64,000 nt of DNA, from positions 62,001 to 126,000 of the forward strand of contig JADJBC010000051.1 of assembly GCA_016703945.1 (NCBI GenBank), given 5' to 3'. Positions 43,003-52,391 of the stretch are shown piece by piece. How positions within the stretch are numbered: position 1 is the stretch's first letter; each line of letters starts with the position of its first letter. This DNA is from Candidatus Aalborgicola danicus (GTDB lineage Bacteria > Pseudomonadota > Gammaproteobacteria > Burkholderiales > Burkholderiaceae_C). The position numbers and the translations under genes are program-made. The notes beneath the pieces were generated by a model. The model was not told the origin of the DNA, did no database searches, and saw nothing but the letters and a program-made list of their open reading frames with translations.

Positions 43003-45848
43003 ACCGCATCCTCCTGTGGTTTTTCGTCTGGGGCCACCGCGCTCGGCGGGATGGGCGCGAAGTAGCCCACCACCAGCATCAGCGCACCCACCGCGATGAA
43101 GGCCACGATGCGCTCCGACCCGCCCCGGTTGGACAGGTCGACCAGAAACAGTTTGGCCACGGTCAGCCCCATGAGGGCCGCACCACCCATCCACACCGGA
43201 CGCGCATGGCGACGGTGCGCCCACACCATCAGACCCATGGCCATCACCGTCCACAGAATCGAGTACCCGGCCTGCACCAGAAAGGATGCAAACAGACGCC
43301 CGGAATTCCACGGCACGCCCCAATATTGGTGAACCACCCGCAACCACACCGTGTTGACGGCCACAAAGGCCAGGACCGCCAATACCAGCGTCCAGCGCAC
43401 ACTGGTCAGGCTCTGGGGAATGGTCAGGTCACTGTCGCGCACACGCAACAACCAGAGTGCGCACGCCGCCAAGGCCAGAGCGACCGTGAGGTCCGTCGGG
43501 TTGAGCAAAGGCAGATAAGGCAAGGGTCGCGCGTTGCCATTGGAATGCACCGCCACCACCAGCGCACCCAAGGCCACCGCAACCGCCAGCGGCGCCGCCG
43601 CGCGCCACAGGTAGGCATAAGCAAACCGGTCCAAAGGCCAGCGACTGCGCACACCACTTTCGGCGTCGTACAGTGCGCGGGTGGTGAGCGCCAGCAACAC
43701 CAGCACACTGGCCACCAGAAAGATCACCGAGGCCCACGCCGTTCCCCGCAACTGCGCTTGTTGCACCGCCCAGACCAGCAGGTTGCCCACCAGCAGCACG
43801 ATCAGCCAGACACCGCCGCTGTGCACCCAGGACCACCAGCGCTGGGGAGGCATGTCGTCCAGCCGCCGCAGCGTGCCAAAGTGCAGCAGCAGTGCCAGCG
43901 GCCACACCAGCACACCCCAGGACTGGAACACATGGCGCAACTCCAGCACACCGTATACGGCCACCAGCACCATGATGGGCAACGAGAACCACGCCGGTGT
44001 GGCCGCCACAGTCCAGGGCTTTGCCCGTGCGGGCAAGGCCAGATGGTGTGCCAACCAGGCGCTACCCAGCCAGGCCAGCATCTGCAAGTAAATCTGCTGC
44101 GTGTGGCTCAGCAGGGGCATCCAGAGTCCATCGGTATTGGGCACAGCACGTTCGATTTCATGCCAAAGGCCCCATTGCCACCACAAAAAGCCAGCCCAGA
44201 ACAACAGCGGCGACAACCTCTGCTCCAGCGTGACAAAGGTTCGCGCCCAGTTGGAGCCCGCCGCCTCCCCGTCTGCACGTGCCCAGTTGGCAATGGCCAG
44301 TGCCGACGCCGCCAACAGACAGGCCCCGATAAACGCCGGATTGGCCAGGGGCCACTCTGAGATTTGGGGATAGTCATACGAGCTCAAATAGCTCAGGGCC
44401 GCAAACGCTTGCAATGCCAGCCCGGCCAAACGCGCCAGCCAGCGGTCCTGGCGTAGCCCCATCCAGTACACGGCGGCGCCCTCGGCGGCCCACACAGCCG
44501 ATGTCCAGCGGGCGTCCAGCGCCAACGGCACGGCCAGGGTTACAAAACCCAGGCCCAGCGCAACAAAACACTCGGCCAGCCACTGGCCCACACCCGCATC
44601 TTTGCGCTTGAGCGCCCACCACCCCAACCCCAGGTACAGCGCGCCCATGGCCAGGGACGAGAAGGCGGTGGCGTATTCAATGTCGCGCACCAAGGCAGCC
44701 TGCAAGCCCATGGTCACGATGGGGGTGCCAAAAATCAGCGTGGCATCCACCGCCTGTTTGGGCTTCAGGCCATGGCGCGTGGCGTACATCAGACTGGCCG
44801 CCAGGTACAGCGCAAAAAAAGCCAGTAAAAACGGCTCGGTGCTGGCCAGCTGTTCGGGTTGGTACTTCAACACGCCCCAGGCCGTGGCCACGCCAAACGT
44901 CGCAAAAAAGCCCAGCAAGTTCAGCGCGCGCCAGGCCTTGATCCACGCCACGCTGACGATGGCCGCGCTGAGCAGCAGGTAATAACTGAACAGGCCCACG
45001 TGGTCGCCCTGCCCGGTGGACAGCAAAATGGGTGCCGCAAAGGCACCGGCAAAACCGATGAAGGCCATGGGCATGGCGTTTTGCAACAACGCAATGGCGG
45101 TGGAAAACGCGCAGACCAGGGCCAACACACCAAACGCAGCCCCGGCCGGCAGGAACTGGTAGAGCCTGAAGGCAGCAAACACCGTCAGGTACAACACCGC
45201 CACACCCGCCCCCTGCAGCGTGAGGGCGTAGACCAGGCGCCCGGGTTGGCGGGAAAACAAACGGAAACCGAACACAAACAAGGCAATGCCAGCCGTCCCA
45301 ATGGCGGCCAGGCGCAACTCGGGCGGCAGCAGCGCGTTGTCCATGGCGAACTTGGCCAGAAAAGCCAGCCCGACAAACAGCACCAGCACCCCCATGCGCA
45401 CAATGGTGTTGCCACCCAGTAACCAGTTGCGGGCGTAGGTGAAAGCTTGCGACGCCAGGTCCGGCGTTGTGTTGACAGGTTGCGCAGGAGCCGTGGGCAG
45501 GGGCAGGGCGGAGGCCTGCGCCGCGGCAAAGCCTGGCATCGTATCCGTGAAATCGGGCTCTGCAGCCGCACTCGCGTCGCCAGGCGCGGGGTCCGGCGCG
45601 GCGTCCGCCGGAGCCACCGCAGGCGTGTTGGCCGGCCAGGCAATCGCGGGCACTTCTAACGGCAAGGCGTCACGTTGCGCGGCAAGCTCGCGCTGCACTT
45701 CCAGCCTCGCTTCCTTGCGCACCTCGCTGCGCAACATGCGCCCGGCCAAGGCACCCAGCAGTGCGCCCACCAAGAAGCCAAATCCGCTGTCATGCCGACC
45801 GGCATAGAAGCCCAGCAGGGCTCCCCAAATTGCACCCCATAACACCAT
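42999..45848 (-). CDS. DUF2339 family polytopic membrane protein
   Basis: A protein of about 949 residues with some 25 or more predicted membrane helices after a cytoplasmic region rich in Pro and Ala (about residues 70-140). The first helix, WGAIWGALLGFYAG, is the typical DUF2339 start. The ATG at 45848 has GGAG seven bases upstream, better than an extended start at 45923. Family function is unknown. It is translationally coupled to DUF3999. The 950-residue length and absence of catalytic motifs suggest a channel, scaffold or transporter. Confidence 0.9.
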   Translation of the reverse strand: MVLWGAIWGALLGFYAGRHDSGFGFLVGALLGALAGRMLRSEVRKEARLEVQRELAAQRDALPLEVPAIAWPANTPAVAPADAAPDPAPGDASAAAEPDFTDTMPGFAAAQASALPLPTAPAQPVNTTPDLASQAFTYARNWLLGGNTIVRMGVLVLFVGLAFLAKFAMDNALLPPELRLAAIGTAGIALFVFGFRLFSRQPGRLVYALTLQGAGVAVLYLTVFAAFRLYQFLPAGAAFGVLALVCAFSTAIALLQNAMPMAFIGFAGAFAAPILLSTGQGDHVGLFSYYLLLSAAIVSVAWIKAWRALNLLGFFATFGVATAWGVLKYQPEQLASTEPFLLAFFALYLAASLMYATRHGLKPKQAVDATLIFGTPIVTMGLQAALVRDIEYATAFSSLAMGALYLGLGWWALKRKDAGVGQWLAECFVALGLGFVTLAVPLALDARWTSAVWAAEGAAVYWMGLRQDRWLARLAGLALQAFAALSYLSSYDYPQISEWPLANPAFIGACLLAASALAIANWARADGEAAGSNWARTFVTLEQRLSPLLFWAGFLWWQWGLWHEIERAVPNTDGLWMPLLSHTQQIYLQMLAWLGSAWLAHHLALPARAKPWTVAATPAWFSLPIMVLVAVYGVLELRHVFQSWGVLVWPLALLLHFGTLRRLDDMPPQRWWSWVHSGGVWLIVLLVGNLLVWAVQQAQLRGTAWASVIFLVASVLVLLALTTRALYDAESGVRSRWPLDRFAYAYLWRAAAPLAVAVALGALVVAVHSNGNARPLPYLPLLNPTDLTVALALAACALWLLRVRDSDLTIPQSLTSVRWTLVLAVLAFVAVNTVWLRVVHQYWGVPWNSGRLFASFLVQAGYSILWTVMAMGLMVWAHRRHARPVWMGGAALMGLTVAKLFLVDLSNRGGSERIVAFIAVGALMLVVGYFAPIPPSAVAPDEKPQEDAV

Positions 45849-46063
45849 GCGTATGCTCCTTTGAGTCAATTCAGCACCCGGGTCTGGGACCTTGGCGCGG
45901 CCCAGTCTAGCCCATCTCCACAAATAATTTCACACGCCCGCCCCCGGATTTCACGCCAGCGTAGTTTCCTTGCCGCTACCATCTTCAGCAGCGTCCAAAG
46001 CGCGTGCGCCACCCGTTGCGACTTCGGGGTAGCCCAGATTTGTCCACTATTCAGGAAACCACC

Positions 46064-47218
46064 ATGACCGTCATCACCAACATCGAAGACCTGCGCATCC
46101 TGGCCAAGAAACGCGTGCCCCGCATGTTTTACGACTACGCAGACTCCGGCTCGTGGACCGAGGGCACCTACCGCGCCAACACGTCGGACTTCCAGAAGAT
46201 CAAGCTGCGCCAGCGCGTCGCTATCAACATGGACAACCGCAGCACCGCCAGCACGATGATCGGCCAGCAGGTGGCCATGCCGGTGGCGCTGGCCCCGGTG
46301 GGGCTGACCGGCATGCAGCATGCCGACGGCGAAATCAAGGCGGCCCTTGCTGCCAAGAAGTTTGGTGTGCCGTTCACGCTGTCCACCATGAGCATTTGCT
46401 CGATTGAGGACGTGGCAGCCGGCACCGGCAACCATCCATTCTGGTTCCAGGTCTATGTGATTCGCGACCGCGGCTTTATCGAGCGCCTGATTGAACGCGC
46501 CAAGGCCGCCAACTGCTCGGCCCTGGTGCTGACGCTGGACCTGCAGATCATCGGCCAGCGCCACAAGGACCTGAAAAACGGCCTCTCCGCTCCCCCGAAA
46601 CCGACGCTGGTCAACCTGATCAATCTGGCCACCAAGGTGCGCTGGGGCCTGGGCATGCTGGGCACGCCGCGGCGTGGCTTTGGCAACATCATCGGCCATG
46701 TGGACGGCGTGACCGACCCCAGCAACCTCTCGGCCTGGACCACGCAGCAGTTCGACCCCACGCTGAACTGGGCCGACGTAGAGTGGATCAAGAAGCGTTG
46801 GGGCGGCAAGCTCATCCTGAAGGGCATCCAGGACGTGGAAGACGCGCGCCTGGCTGTGGAAAGCGGTGCTGACGCACTGATCGTCTCCAACCACGGCGGC
46901 CGCCAGCTCGATGGTGCCGAATCCTCCATCAACGCCCTGCCCGCCATCGTCGACGCCGTCGGAAACCAGATTGAGGTGCACATGGACGGCGGCATCCGCA
47001 GCGGGCAAGACGTACTCAAGGCCGTGGCTCTGGGCGCCAAAGGGGTCTACATCGGTCGCTCGTTCGTTTATGGCCTGGGCGCCATGGGAGAGGCCGGGGT
47101 CACGAAAGCGCTGGAGATCATCCACAAGGAAATGGACATCACCATGGCTTTATGTGGCAAAACCCGCATTGAGCAAATCGACAAGAGCATTTTGTTGCCC
47201 GGCAGTTACCCGACCTGA
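46064..47218 (+). CDS. lldD: FMN-dependent alpha-hydroxyacid dehydrogenase (L-lactate dehydrogenase type)
   Basis: A 384-residue (S)-2-hydroxyacid oxidase-family flavoprotein. FMN-binding and catalytic residues are in place: MFYDYADSGSWTEGTYRAN at the start, PVALAPVGLTGM, LKGIQDVEDA (Lys), the catalytic His-Gly-Gly-Arg in SNHGGRQLDGA, and MDGGIRSGQDVLKA. It would oxidise L-lactate or a related 2-hydroxyacid and pass electrons to the quinone pool. The ATG at 46064 follows AGGAAA. It may be a mandelate or glycolate dehydrogenase instead. It stands alone between convergent and divergent neighbours. Confidence 0.92.
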   Translation: MTVITNIEDLRILAKKRVPRMFYDYADSGSWTEGTYRANTSDFQKIKLRQRVAINMDNRSTASTMIGQQVAMPVALAPVGLTGMQHADGEIKAALAAKKFGVPFTLSTMSICSIEDVAAGTGNHPFWFQVYVIRDRGFIERLIERAKAANCSALVLTLDLQIIGQRHKDLKNGLSAPPKPTLVNLINLATKVRWGLGMLGTPRRGFGNIIGHVDGVTDPSNLSAWTTQQFDPTLNWADVEWIKKRWGGKLILKGIQDVEDARLAVESGADALIVSNHGGRQLDGAESSINALPAIVDAVGNQIEVHMDGGIRSGQDVLKAVALGAKGVYIGRSFVYGLGAMGEAGVTKALEIIHKEMDITMALCGKTRIEQIDKSILLPGSYPT

Positions 47219-47348
47219 GGCAAAAGAGGCGCCGCCGTGGTTCGACCTGGGTCAAACAAGAATGGGCCTGTTTTGCGTTAGGATGAAACCGTTAACATCC
47301 CCTGGGCTGCAATCCGATTTTTCCATTTGACCCGCAAAGGACGCTCCC

Positions 47349-48281
47349 ATGAGCCCAAACAAATTCCGTCTGGTGACCCGCAGCGATTTTGACGGTCTGG
47401 TCAGCGCTGTGCTGTTCAATGAGCTGGATTTGATTGACGACATCAAGTTCGTTCACCCGAAGGACATGCAGGACGGCAAGATTGATATCACCAGCCGCGA
47501 TATCACCACCAACCTGCCTTATGTCGCCTCAGCCCACCTGTCTTTTGACCACCACGAGTCCGAAACCATTCGCAACACCGGTGATCGCCCCAACCACATC
47601 ATCTCGGCCGATGCCCCGTCGGCAGCGCGTGTCGTCTACGACTATTACGGTGGCGCCAAGGCCTTCCCCAACATCAGCAATGACATGATGCTGGCCGTGG
47701 ACAAGGCTGACTCCGCCCAGTTCACCCGCGAAGAAATCCTGGAACCCACCAATTGGGTGTTGCTGAACTACCTGATGGATTCACGCACCGGCCTGGGGCG
47801 CTTCCGCGAGTTCCGCGTCAGCAACTACCAGTTGATGATGGACCTGATCCAGTACTGCCGCAACCACAGTATTGAAGAAATCTTGCAGCTGCCCGACGTC
47901 ATCGAACGTATCGATCTGTATTTCGACCACACTGCCCGTGCCCGCCAACAAATGGCGCGCTGCGCCACGGTTCACAAGAACCTGGTCGTGCTGGATCTGC
48001 GCAATGAGGAGACTATTTTTGCCACCAATCGCTTCATGATTTATGCGCTTTACCCGCAATGCAATATCTCCATCCATGTGTTGTGGGGCTTGCAAAAGCA
48101 GAACACCGTGTTTGCGACCGGCAAATCTATTTTGGATCGCAGCAGCAAAACCAACGTGGGTGAACTGATGCTGGAGTACGGTGGCGGTGGCCACAATGCG
48201 GCGGGTACCTGCCAGGTGGAAAACGAGCAGGCCGAAGAAGTGTTGGGAGCCTTGATCAACCAAATCAACTCCGATGGTTGA
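47349..48281 (+). CDS. DHH/DHHA1-family phosphoesterase (exopolyphosphatase-like)
   Basis: A 310-residue protein with an N-terminal DHH-type metal site (VTRSDFDGLVSA, SFDHHESET) and a C-terminal DHHA1 motif (YGGGGHNAAGTC). Such proteins hydrolyse nanoRNA, cyclic dinucleotide-derived pNpN, or polyphosphate; the exopolyphosphatase label is by loose similarity. It overlaps the following gene by eight bases, implying coupling to a membrane protein with an RskA-like domain. Confidence 0.85.
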   Translation: MSPNKFRLVTRSDFDGLVSAVLFNELDLIDDIKFVHPKDMQDGKIDITSRDITTNLPYVASAHLSFDHHESETIRNTGDRPNHIISADAPSAARVVYDYYGGAKAFPNISNDMMLAVDKADSAQFTREEILEPTNWVLLNYLMDSRTGLGRFREFRVSNYQLMMDLIQYCRNHSIEEILQLPDVIERIDLYFDHTARARQQMARCATVHKNLVVLDLRNEETIFATNRFMIYALYPQCNISIHVLWGLQKQNTVFATGKSILDRSSKTNVGELMLEYGGGGHNAAGTCQVENEQAEEVLGALINQINSDG

Positions 48282-48798
48282 CACGCCTGTAGACGCTGCA
48301 CGACCCGTCTCCCCCGGTGTTTCAGCGTGGTGGCGTGCAGCCACCATCGCGCTGCTGGTCCTGCTGAGCATTGCCGGCGCGGCAGGTGCCAGCATGTTCG
48401 CGCAGTTCACGGCGCAGATCGAGCACGTTCAGTCCAAGCTCAAGGCCACGGCGCAGGTCAAGTATGTCGCGGTGCTCCTTGATGACAAGCAGGCCCCCGC
48501 CATGCTGGTCACCATGAACCTGCAGGACAATGAAATGCAGATCCAGCGCCTCAATGCGGTGACCGAGGGTCGTGAAGACAGCATGCAGTTGTGGGCTTTG
48601 TCTGACGGCGATCCAGCACGTTCGCTTGGAGTGCTGCAAAGCAAGGGCAAGACCCTGCGTTTGCCAGCCACCGAGCGTGACTTCGCCAGCGCCACCCGTC
48701 TGGCCATCAGTGTCGAAGACAAAGGCGGCGTGACCCAGGCCAAGGGGCCGCGCCTGCCCTACCTGTTCACGGGATCGGTAGTCCAGAAAGCCTTGTAG
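48274..48798 (+). CDS. anti-sigma-K/RskA-like C-terminal domain membrane protein
   Basis: A 174-residue protein with one membrane helix (ATIALLVLLSIAGAAGASMF) and a periplasmic domain with the anti-sigma-K-like pattern YVAVLLDDKQAPAMLVTMNL and SMQLWALSDGDPARSLGVL. The cytoplasmic sigma-binding zinc domain of normal RskA is missing, and no ECF sigma factor lies nearby. It is translationally coupled to the DHH phosphoesterase. Either a stand-alone sensor half or a different envelope protein; function unknown. Confidence 0.78.
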   Translation: MVDTPVDAARPVSPGVSAWWRAATIALLVLLSIAGAAGASMFAQFTAQIEHVQSKLKATAQVKYVAVLLDDKQAPAMLVTMNLQDNEMQIQRLNAVTEGREDSMQLWALSDGDPARSLGVLQSKGKTLRLPATERDFASATRLAISVEDKGGVTQAKGPRLPYLFTGSVVQKAL

Positions 48799-48808
48799 GG
48801 CACATCCG

Positions 48809-50146
48809 GTGAACTCTGAGCCCGGGAAACCCGATTCGCCGCCGGCGGCGCTCCTGTTACGCCGCATTGCGCACCTGGATATGGATGCGTTCTACGCATC
48901 GGTAGAACTGCTGCGTTACCCCCAACTCAAAGACCTGCCGGTGGTGATTGGCGGTGGCCGCCAGCACATCCAGAACGCCTTGGCAGCCCTGCGTGCTGCG
49001 GATCTGGCCAACGCAGACCCGGCAGAACCCGAAACACCGTGGGACGCGCAGGCCCAACGCGCCGCCTTGCGACGCATCCCGCTGGAAGCCTTTGCCCGGC
49101 TGAGCGAATACACCGGACGTGGTGTGATTACGACCGCCACCTATGCGGCGCGTCAGTTTGGTGTGGGCTCGGCCATGGGCTTGATGAAGGCGGCCAAGTT
49201 ATGCCCGCAGGCGATTTTGTTACCGGTGGATTTTGAGGAGTACCGCCGCTTCTCGCGCCAATTCAAGGCCATCATCACCGAGATCGCGCCGCTGATGGAG
49301 GACCGCGGTGTGGACGAGGTCTACATTGATTTCACTGACGTGCCCGGCGGCCAGCGTGAAGGCGGGCGGGTACTGGCGCGGCTCATTCAAAAAACTATTT
49401 TTGAGGCCACCGGCCTGACCTGCTCGGTCGGTGTGGCACCCAACAAGCTGCTGGCCAAGATGGCCAGCGAGTTCAACAAACCCAAGGGCATTGCCATCGT
49501 CCATGAACGTGACCTGGAAACACTGATCTGGCCGCTGGCCTGCCGCAAGATCAACGGCATTGGCCCCAAGGCCGACGCAAAACTCAAAAGTTTTGGCATA
49601 GAAACCATAGGCCAATTGGCCCAGCGTGATCTGGCCTGGCTGGTTCAAACCTTTGGCAACAAGACGGGTGCCTGGCTGCATGCCGCGTCCCACGGGCGTG
49701 ACGAGCGCCCGGTGGTGCTGGACAGCGAGCCGGTCAGCATGAGCCGCGAGACCACCTTTGAGCGGGACTTACACGCCGTGCGCGACAAGGCGAATTTGAG
49801 CGCCGTCTTCACCCGGCTGTGTGAACAGGTGGCACTCGACCTGCAACGCAAGGGTTACCAGGGCAAAACCATTGGCATCAAGCTGCGTTATGACGATTTC
49901 AAGAGTGTGACGCGCGACCTGACCATCGACCATTTCACCGCCGACGCCAAAACCATACGCCACGCCGCCGGCCAGTGCCTCAAACGGGTGCCGCTGGAAC
50001 GGCGCCTGCGCCTGTTGGGCGTACGGGTGGGCGCCCTGCGCAAAACCGCAGAGGCACAACTCTTGGATACAAATTCGGGTGTAGCCCACAAAAAAATTGA
50101 TTCAAGCGCTATCCATTCAATAGCATTTACTGATCAGCTGTTCTGA
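48809..50146 (+). CDS. dinB: DNA polymerase IV
   Basis: A Y-family translesion polymerase of 445 residues. Catalytic acidic residues are in HLDMDAFYASVE and VYIDFTD after DRGVDE; GVAPNKLLAKMASEFNKP and the helix-hairpin-helix KINGIGPKADAKL follow. Two oddities. About 50 extra residues (51-101) split the conserved VVIGGG...GRGVITTATYAAR region. The last 25 or so residues, from SGVAHKKIDSSA, are encoded by an antisense copy of the dispersed repeat, replacing the usual beta-clamp-binding tail. The start is a GTG at 48809. Confidence 0.93.
   Translation: MNSEPGKPDSPPAALLLRRIAHLDMDAFYASVELLRYPQLKDLPVVIGGGRQHIQNALAALRAADLANADPAEPETPWDAQAQRAALRRIPLEAFARLSEYTGRGVITTATYAARQFGVGSAMGLMKAAKLCPQAILLPVDFEEYRRFSRQFKAIITEIAPLMEDRGVDEVYIDFTDVPGGQREGGRVLARLIQKTIFEATGLTCSVGVAPNKLLAKMASEFNKPKGIAIVHERDLETLIWPLACRKINGIGPKADAKLKSFGIETIGQLAQRDLAWLVQTFGNKTGAWLHAASHGRDERPVVLDSEPVSMSRETTFERDLHAVRDKANLSAVFTRLCEQVALDLQRKGYQGKTIGIKLRYDDFKSVTRDLTIDHFTADAKTIRHAAGQCLKRVPLERRLRLLGVRVGALRKTAEAQLLDTNSGVAHKKIDSSAIHSIAFTDQLF
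50066..50127 (-). repeat. dispersed 60-bp repeat forming the dinB C-terminus
   Basis: The - strand reads GCTATTGAATGGATAGCGC, then TTTGTGGGCTACACCCGAAT. It is antisense to dinB, and the gene reads through to a TGA at 50144-50146. Confidence 0.8.
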
Positions 50147-50249
50147 CCGGCTTTGCAAATTTCATTGGGGTTTTCCCTTGGTTCATGGTCACCGCCTTGA
50201 CTTCAACTTACTCAAAACTTACATTGAAAGCTCATAGCGGGAGATTGCA

Positions 50250-50534
50250 ATGTTTCCATGGCGTGCTCCGGCGGTTCCCCTCTCCGAACTCCACCGCATT
50301 CGGCAATGGCATGTTGAACATGCGCAGGACCATCCCCTGGAATTGCAGCTGTGGGACACCGTGATGACCTGCTGGTTCATGGGCTGGGTGGGCTGGCTGC
50401 CCACCTTTGCGCTGGATGTCTGGTGGGCTGCCCCCCTGTGTTTGATGGGCATGTTGGCACCCGCCCTGTACATCGCGTGGCGCGGCCACGCCCATGCCCT
50501 GAACCAGTTGCGTTGCGATTGGATTAAGTGCTGA
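50250..50534 (+). CDS. small membrane protein of unknown function
   Basis: A 94-residue protein with two hydrophobic segments (TCWFMGWVGWLPTFALDVWW and APLCLMGMLAPALYIAWRG) and many Trp, His and Arg residues. The ATG at 50250 has no strong ribosome binding site but follows GGGAGATTG. No family is recognised. It lies alone between dinB and a crotonase gene. Its composition is membrane-like in a way chance ORFs seldom are, so it is probably real. Confidence 0.55.
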   Translation: MFPWRAPAVPLSELHRIRQWHVEHAQDHPLELQLWDTVMTCWFMGWVGWLPTFALDVWWAAPLCLMGMLAPALYIAWRGHAHALNQLRCDWIKC

Positions 50535-50599
50535 GTTGCGTTTGAGCTGCTCGAAACCTGGTGACACGCTGTAGTAGAAAACTGCTTTACAGTTTGGCC

Positions 50600-51455
50600 A
50601 TGACTACCCCCCAAACCCCCCTCACTTGCTTTTCGCTGAACGTCAGCGACCACATCGCGCATCTGGTTCTGAATAAACCCGACGCCATGAACACCATGCA
50701 CCCCACGTTCTGGCGCGAGCTGGACGCGGTGCTGACCCAACTGCACCAGGACGGTAGCGCCCGTGCCTTGGTCATCAGCAGCACCGGCAAACATTTCAGC
50801 GCCGGCATGGCGCTGGAAACCTTTGCTGGCGCCATCACCATGGACGACCAGAGCCCCGAAGGCCGCGCCGCCATCTTCGACGTATTGGGCGACATTGCAG
50901 GCTACCTTCACCAAGCTGGAAACCCTGCGCATCCCGGTGATTGCGGCCATCCAGGGTGGCTGTATCGGGGGCGCTGTCGACATGGTCAGCGCCTGCTGCA
51001 TCCGCTACGCCACGCCGCAAACGTTCTTCTGCATCCAGGAAATCAATATCGGCATGGTGGCCGACGTCGGCACACTGCAACGCCTGCCCAAACTGATCCC
51101 CTTGGCCGTGGTCAAGGAACTGGCCTACACCGGGCGCCGTCTGGGCGCCGACCGCGCACTGCAATATGGGCTGGTCAACGCCATCTTTGACACGCCAGAG
51201 GCCATGCTGGACGCCGCTTTGGCCTGCGCCGCCGAGATTGCATCCAAACCCCCCGTGGCCATCTGGGGTACCAAACAGGCCATCCACTACGCCCGCGACC
51301 ACTCGGTGGATGATGCGCTGAAACAAATGGGGTGGCTACAAGGCATGATCTGGAGCAACCGCCATGTCATGGAGTCCGTGGTGGCCATGAAGAGCAAACG
51401 CGCGGGCGAATTCCCGCCCTACAAACCGCTCAAACGCTTCAGCGAGATCGGTTAA
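50600..51455 (+). CDS. enoyl-CoA hydratase/isomerase (crotonase) family protein, frameshifted
   Basis: Two frames join near 50895-50903 to give about 284 residues. The first holds LNKPDAMNTMHPTFWREL and the oxyanion loop block GKHFSAGMALETF. The second holds RIPVIAAIQGGCIGGAVDMV, GLVNAIFDTPEAM and the C-terminal SVVAMKSKRAGEFPPYKPL. The conserved ..GDIQATFTKLETLR.. needs one base fewer around 50898. It resembles delta-3,5-delta-2,4-dienoyl-CoA isomerases or hydratases of beta-oxidation. No other fatty-acid genes are next to it. The break is probably a sequence error. Confidence 0.85.
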
Positions 51456-51671
51456 TTTCGACGTCGAGCCGAGCCGAGGTATCGAGCGGCAGGAATAGGG
51501 TGAGCGCCAAAGTGAGGTAAAGCGAGAAGCCCGCATAGCGGGCGGGGACACGAACGGCGGCGCTCGAGTCCTGTCGCGGGCGCCCACAACACGCGGCGGC
51601 CGGCGATGTAAAAGCCTGGGGCGGCTTGAGGGACAATCTCCCTCCCCCGCTTTTGCATCCAAGACTCTGAC
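51456..51671. other. spacer with hairpin, no gene seen
   Basis: The 216 bases between crotonase and the esterase contain no credible ORF. There is a GCCCGCATAGCGGGC hairpin (51529-51543), and the composition differs from neighbours (many short GCG/CGG words). A small RNA or a remnant is possible; no promoter-terminator pair is clear. Confidence 0.5.
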
Positions 51672-52376
51672 ATGACCCAACTCCTGCCCCGTATCGAACT
51701 TGAATCCCAACCCGGCACCGCCGCTACCGCCGCCGTCATCTGGCTCCACGGCCTGGGCGCTGATGGCAATGACTTTGCTGGCCTGGTGCCTGAGCTGGAC
51801 CTGTCAGGCTGCCCCCCCATTCGTTTCGTGTTCCCCCATGCGCCCAGCATCCCGGTCACTTTGAACGGCGGTTATGTCATGCCGGCCTGGTACGACATCA
51901 TGGGTCTTAACCTGGTGGACCGCCAGGACGCCGCCGGCATTCAGAAGTCAGAGAAGGCCATCATTGCCCTGATAGAAAACGAAGCCGCCCGCGGCATTCC
52001 GTATGAGCGCATTGTGCTGGCCGGCTTTAGCCAGGGTTGTGCCATGGCCTTGCACACGGGACTGCGTTTCCCGTACAAACTGGCGGGCATCATGGCGCTG
52101 TCAGGCTATTTGCCGCTGGCCGATCGTTACCCGTCAGAGCGCCTGCAGGCCAATGCCCACACCCCCATCTTCATGGCCCATGGCACGCAAGACCCAGTCG
52201 TCGTGTTGTCGCGTGGCGAAGACTCGCGCGACGCGCTGGCCGCCCTGGGCCACCCGGTGCAGTGGCACACCTACCCCATGCAACACGCTGTCCATCCGCG
52301 CGAGATCGCCGACATTGCGTCATTCTTGAAGCAGGTGCTGAAAGATGCTGCCCCCACGGTCGCTCAGCATGGGTAA
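51672..52376 (+). CDS. carboxylesterase/phospholipase, alpha/beta hydrolase (acyl-protein thioesterase-like)
   Basis: A 234-residue serine esterase of the EstB/acyl-protein-thioesterase group. The oxyanion region is VIWLHGLGADGNDF, the nucleophile elbow LAGFSQGCAMAL, the Asp in HGTQDPVVV and the His in QHAVHPREI. Substrates are short acyl esters or lysophospholipids. The ATG at 51672 starts MTQLLPRIELESQ. It is followed 15 bases later by the Hsp70-like gene on the same strand and is probably co-transcribed with it. Confidence 0.94.
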   Translation: MTQLLPRIELESQPGTAATAAVIWLHGLGADGNDFAGLVPELDLSGCPPIRFVFPHAPSIPVTLNGGYVMPAWYDIMGLNLVDRQDAAGIQKSEKAIIALIENEAARGIPYERIVLAGFSQGCAMALHTGLRFPYKLAGIMALSGYLPLADRYPSERLQANAHTPIFMAHGTQDPVVVLSRGEDSRDALAALGHPVQWHTYPMQHAVHPREIADIASFLKQVLKDAAPTVAQHG

Positions 52377-52391
52377 GGACCTGCTCACCAC

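Noticed and set aside
42930..44360. 476-residue + strand frame opposite DUF2339
   Set aside because: It is made of His/Gln/Arg-rich sequence typical of antisense of hydrophobic membrane codons, with no family resemblance.
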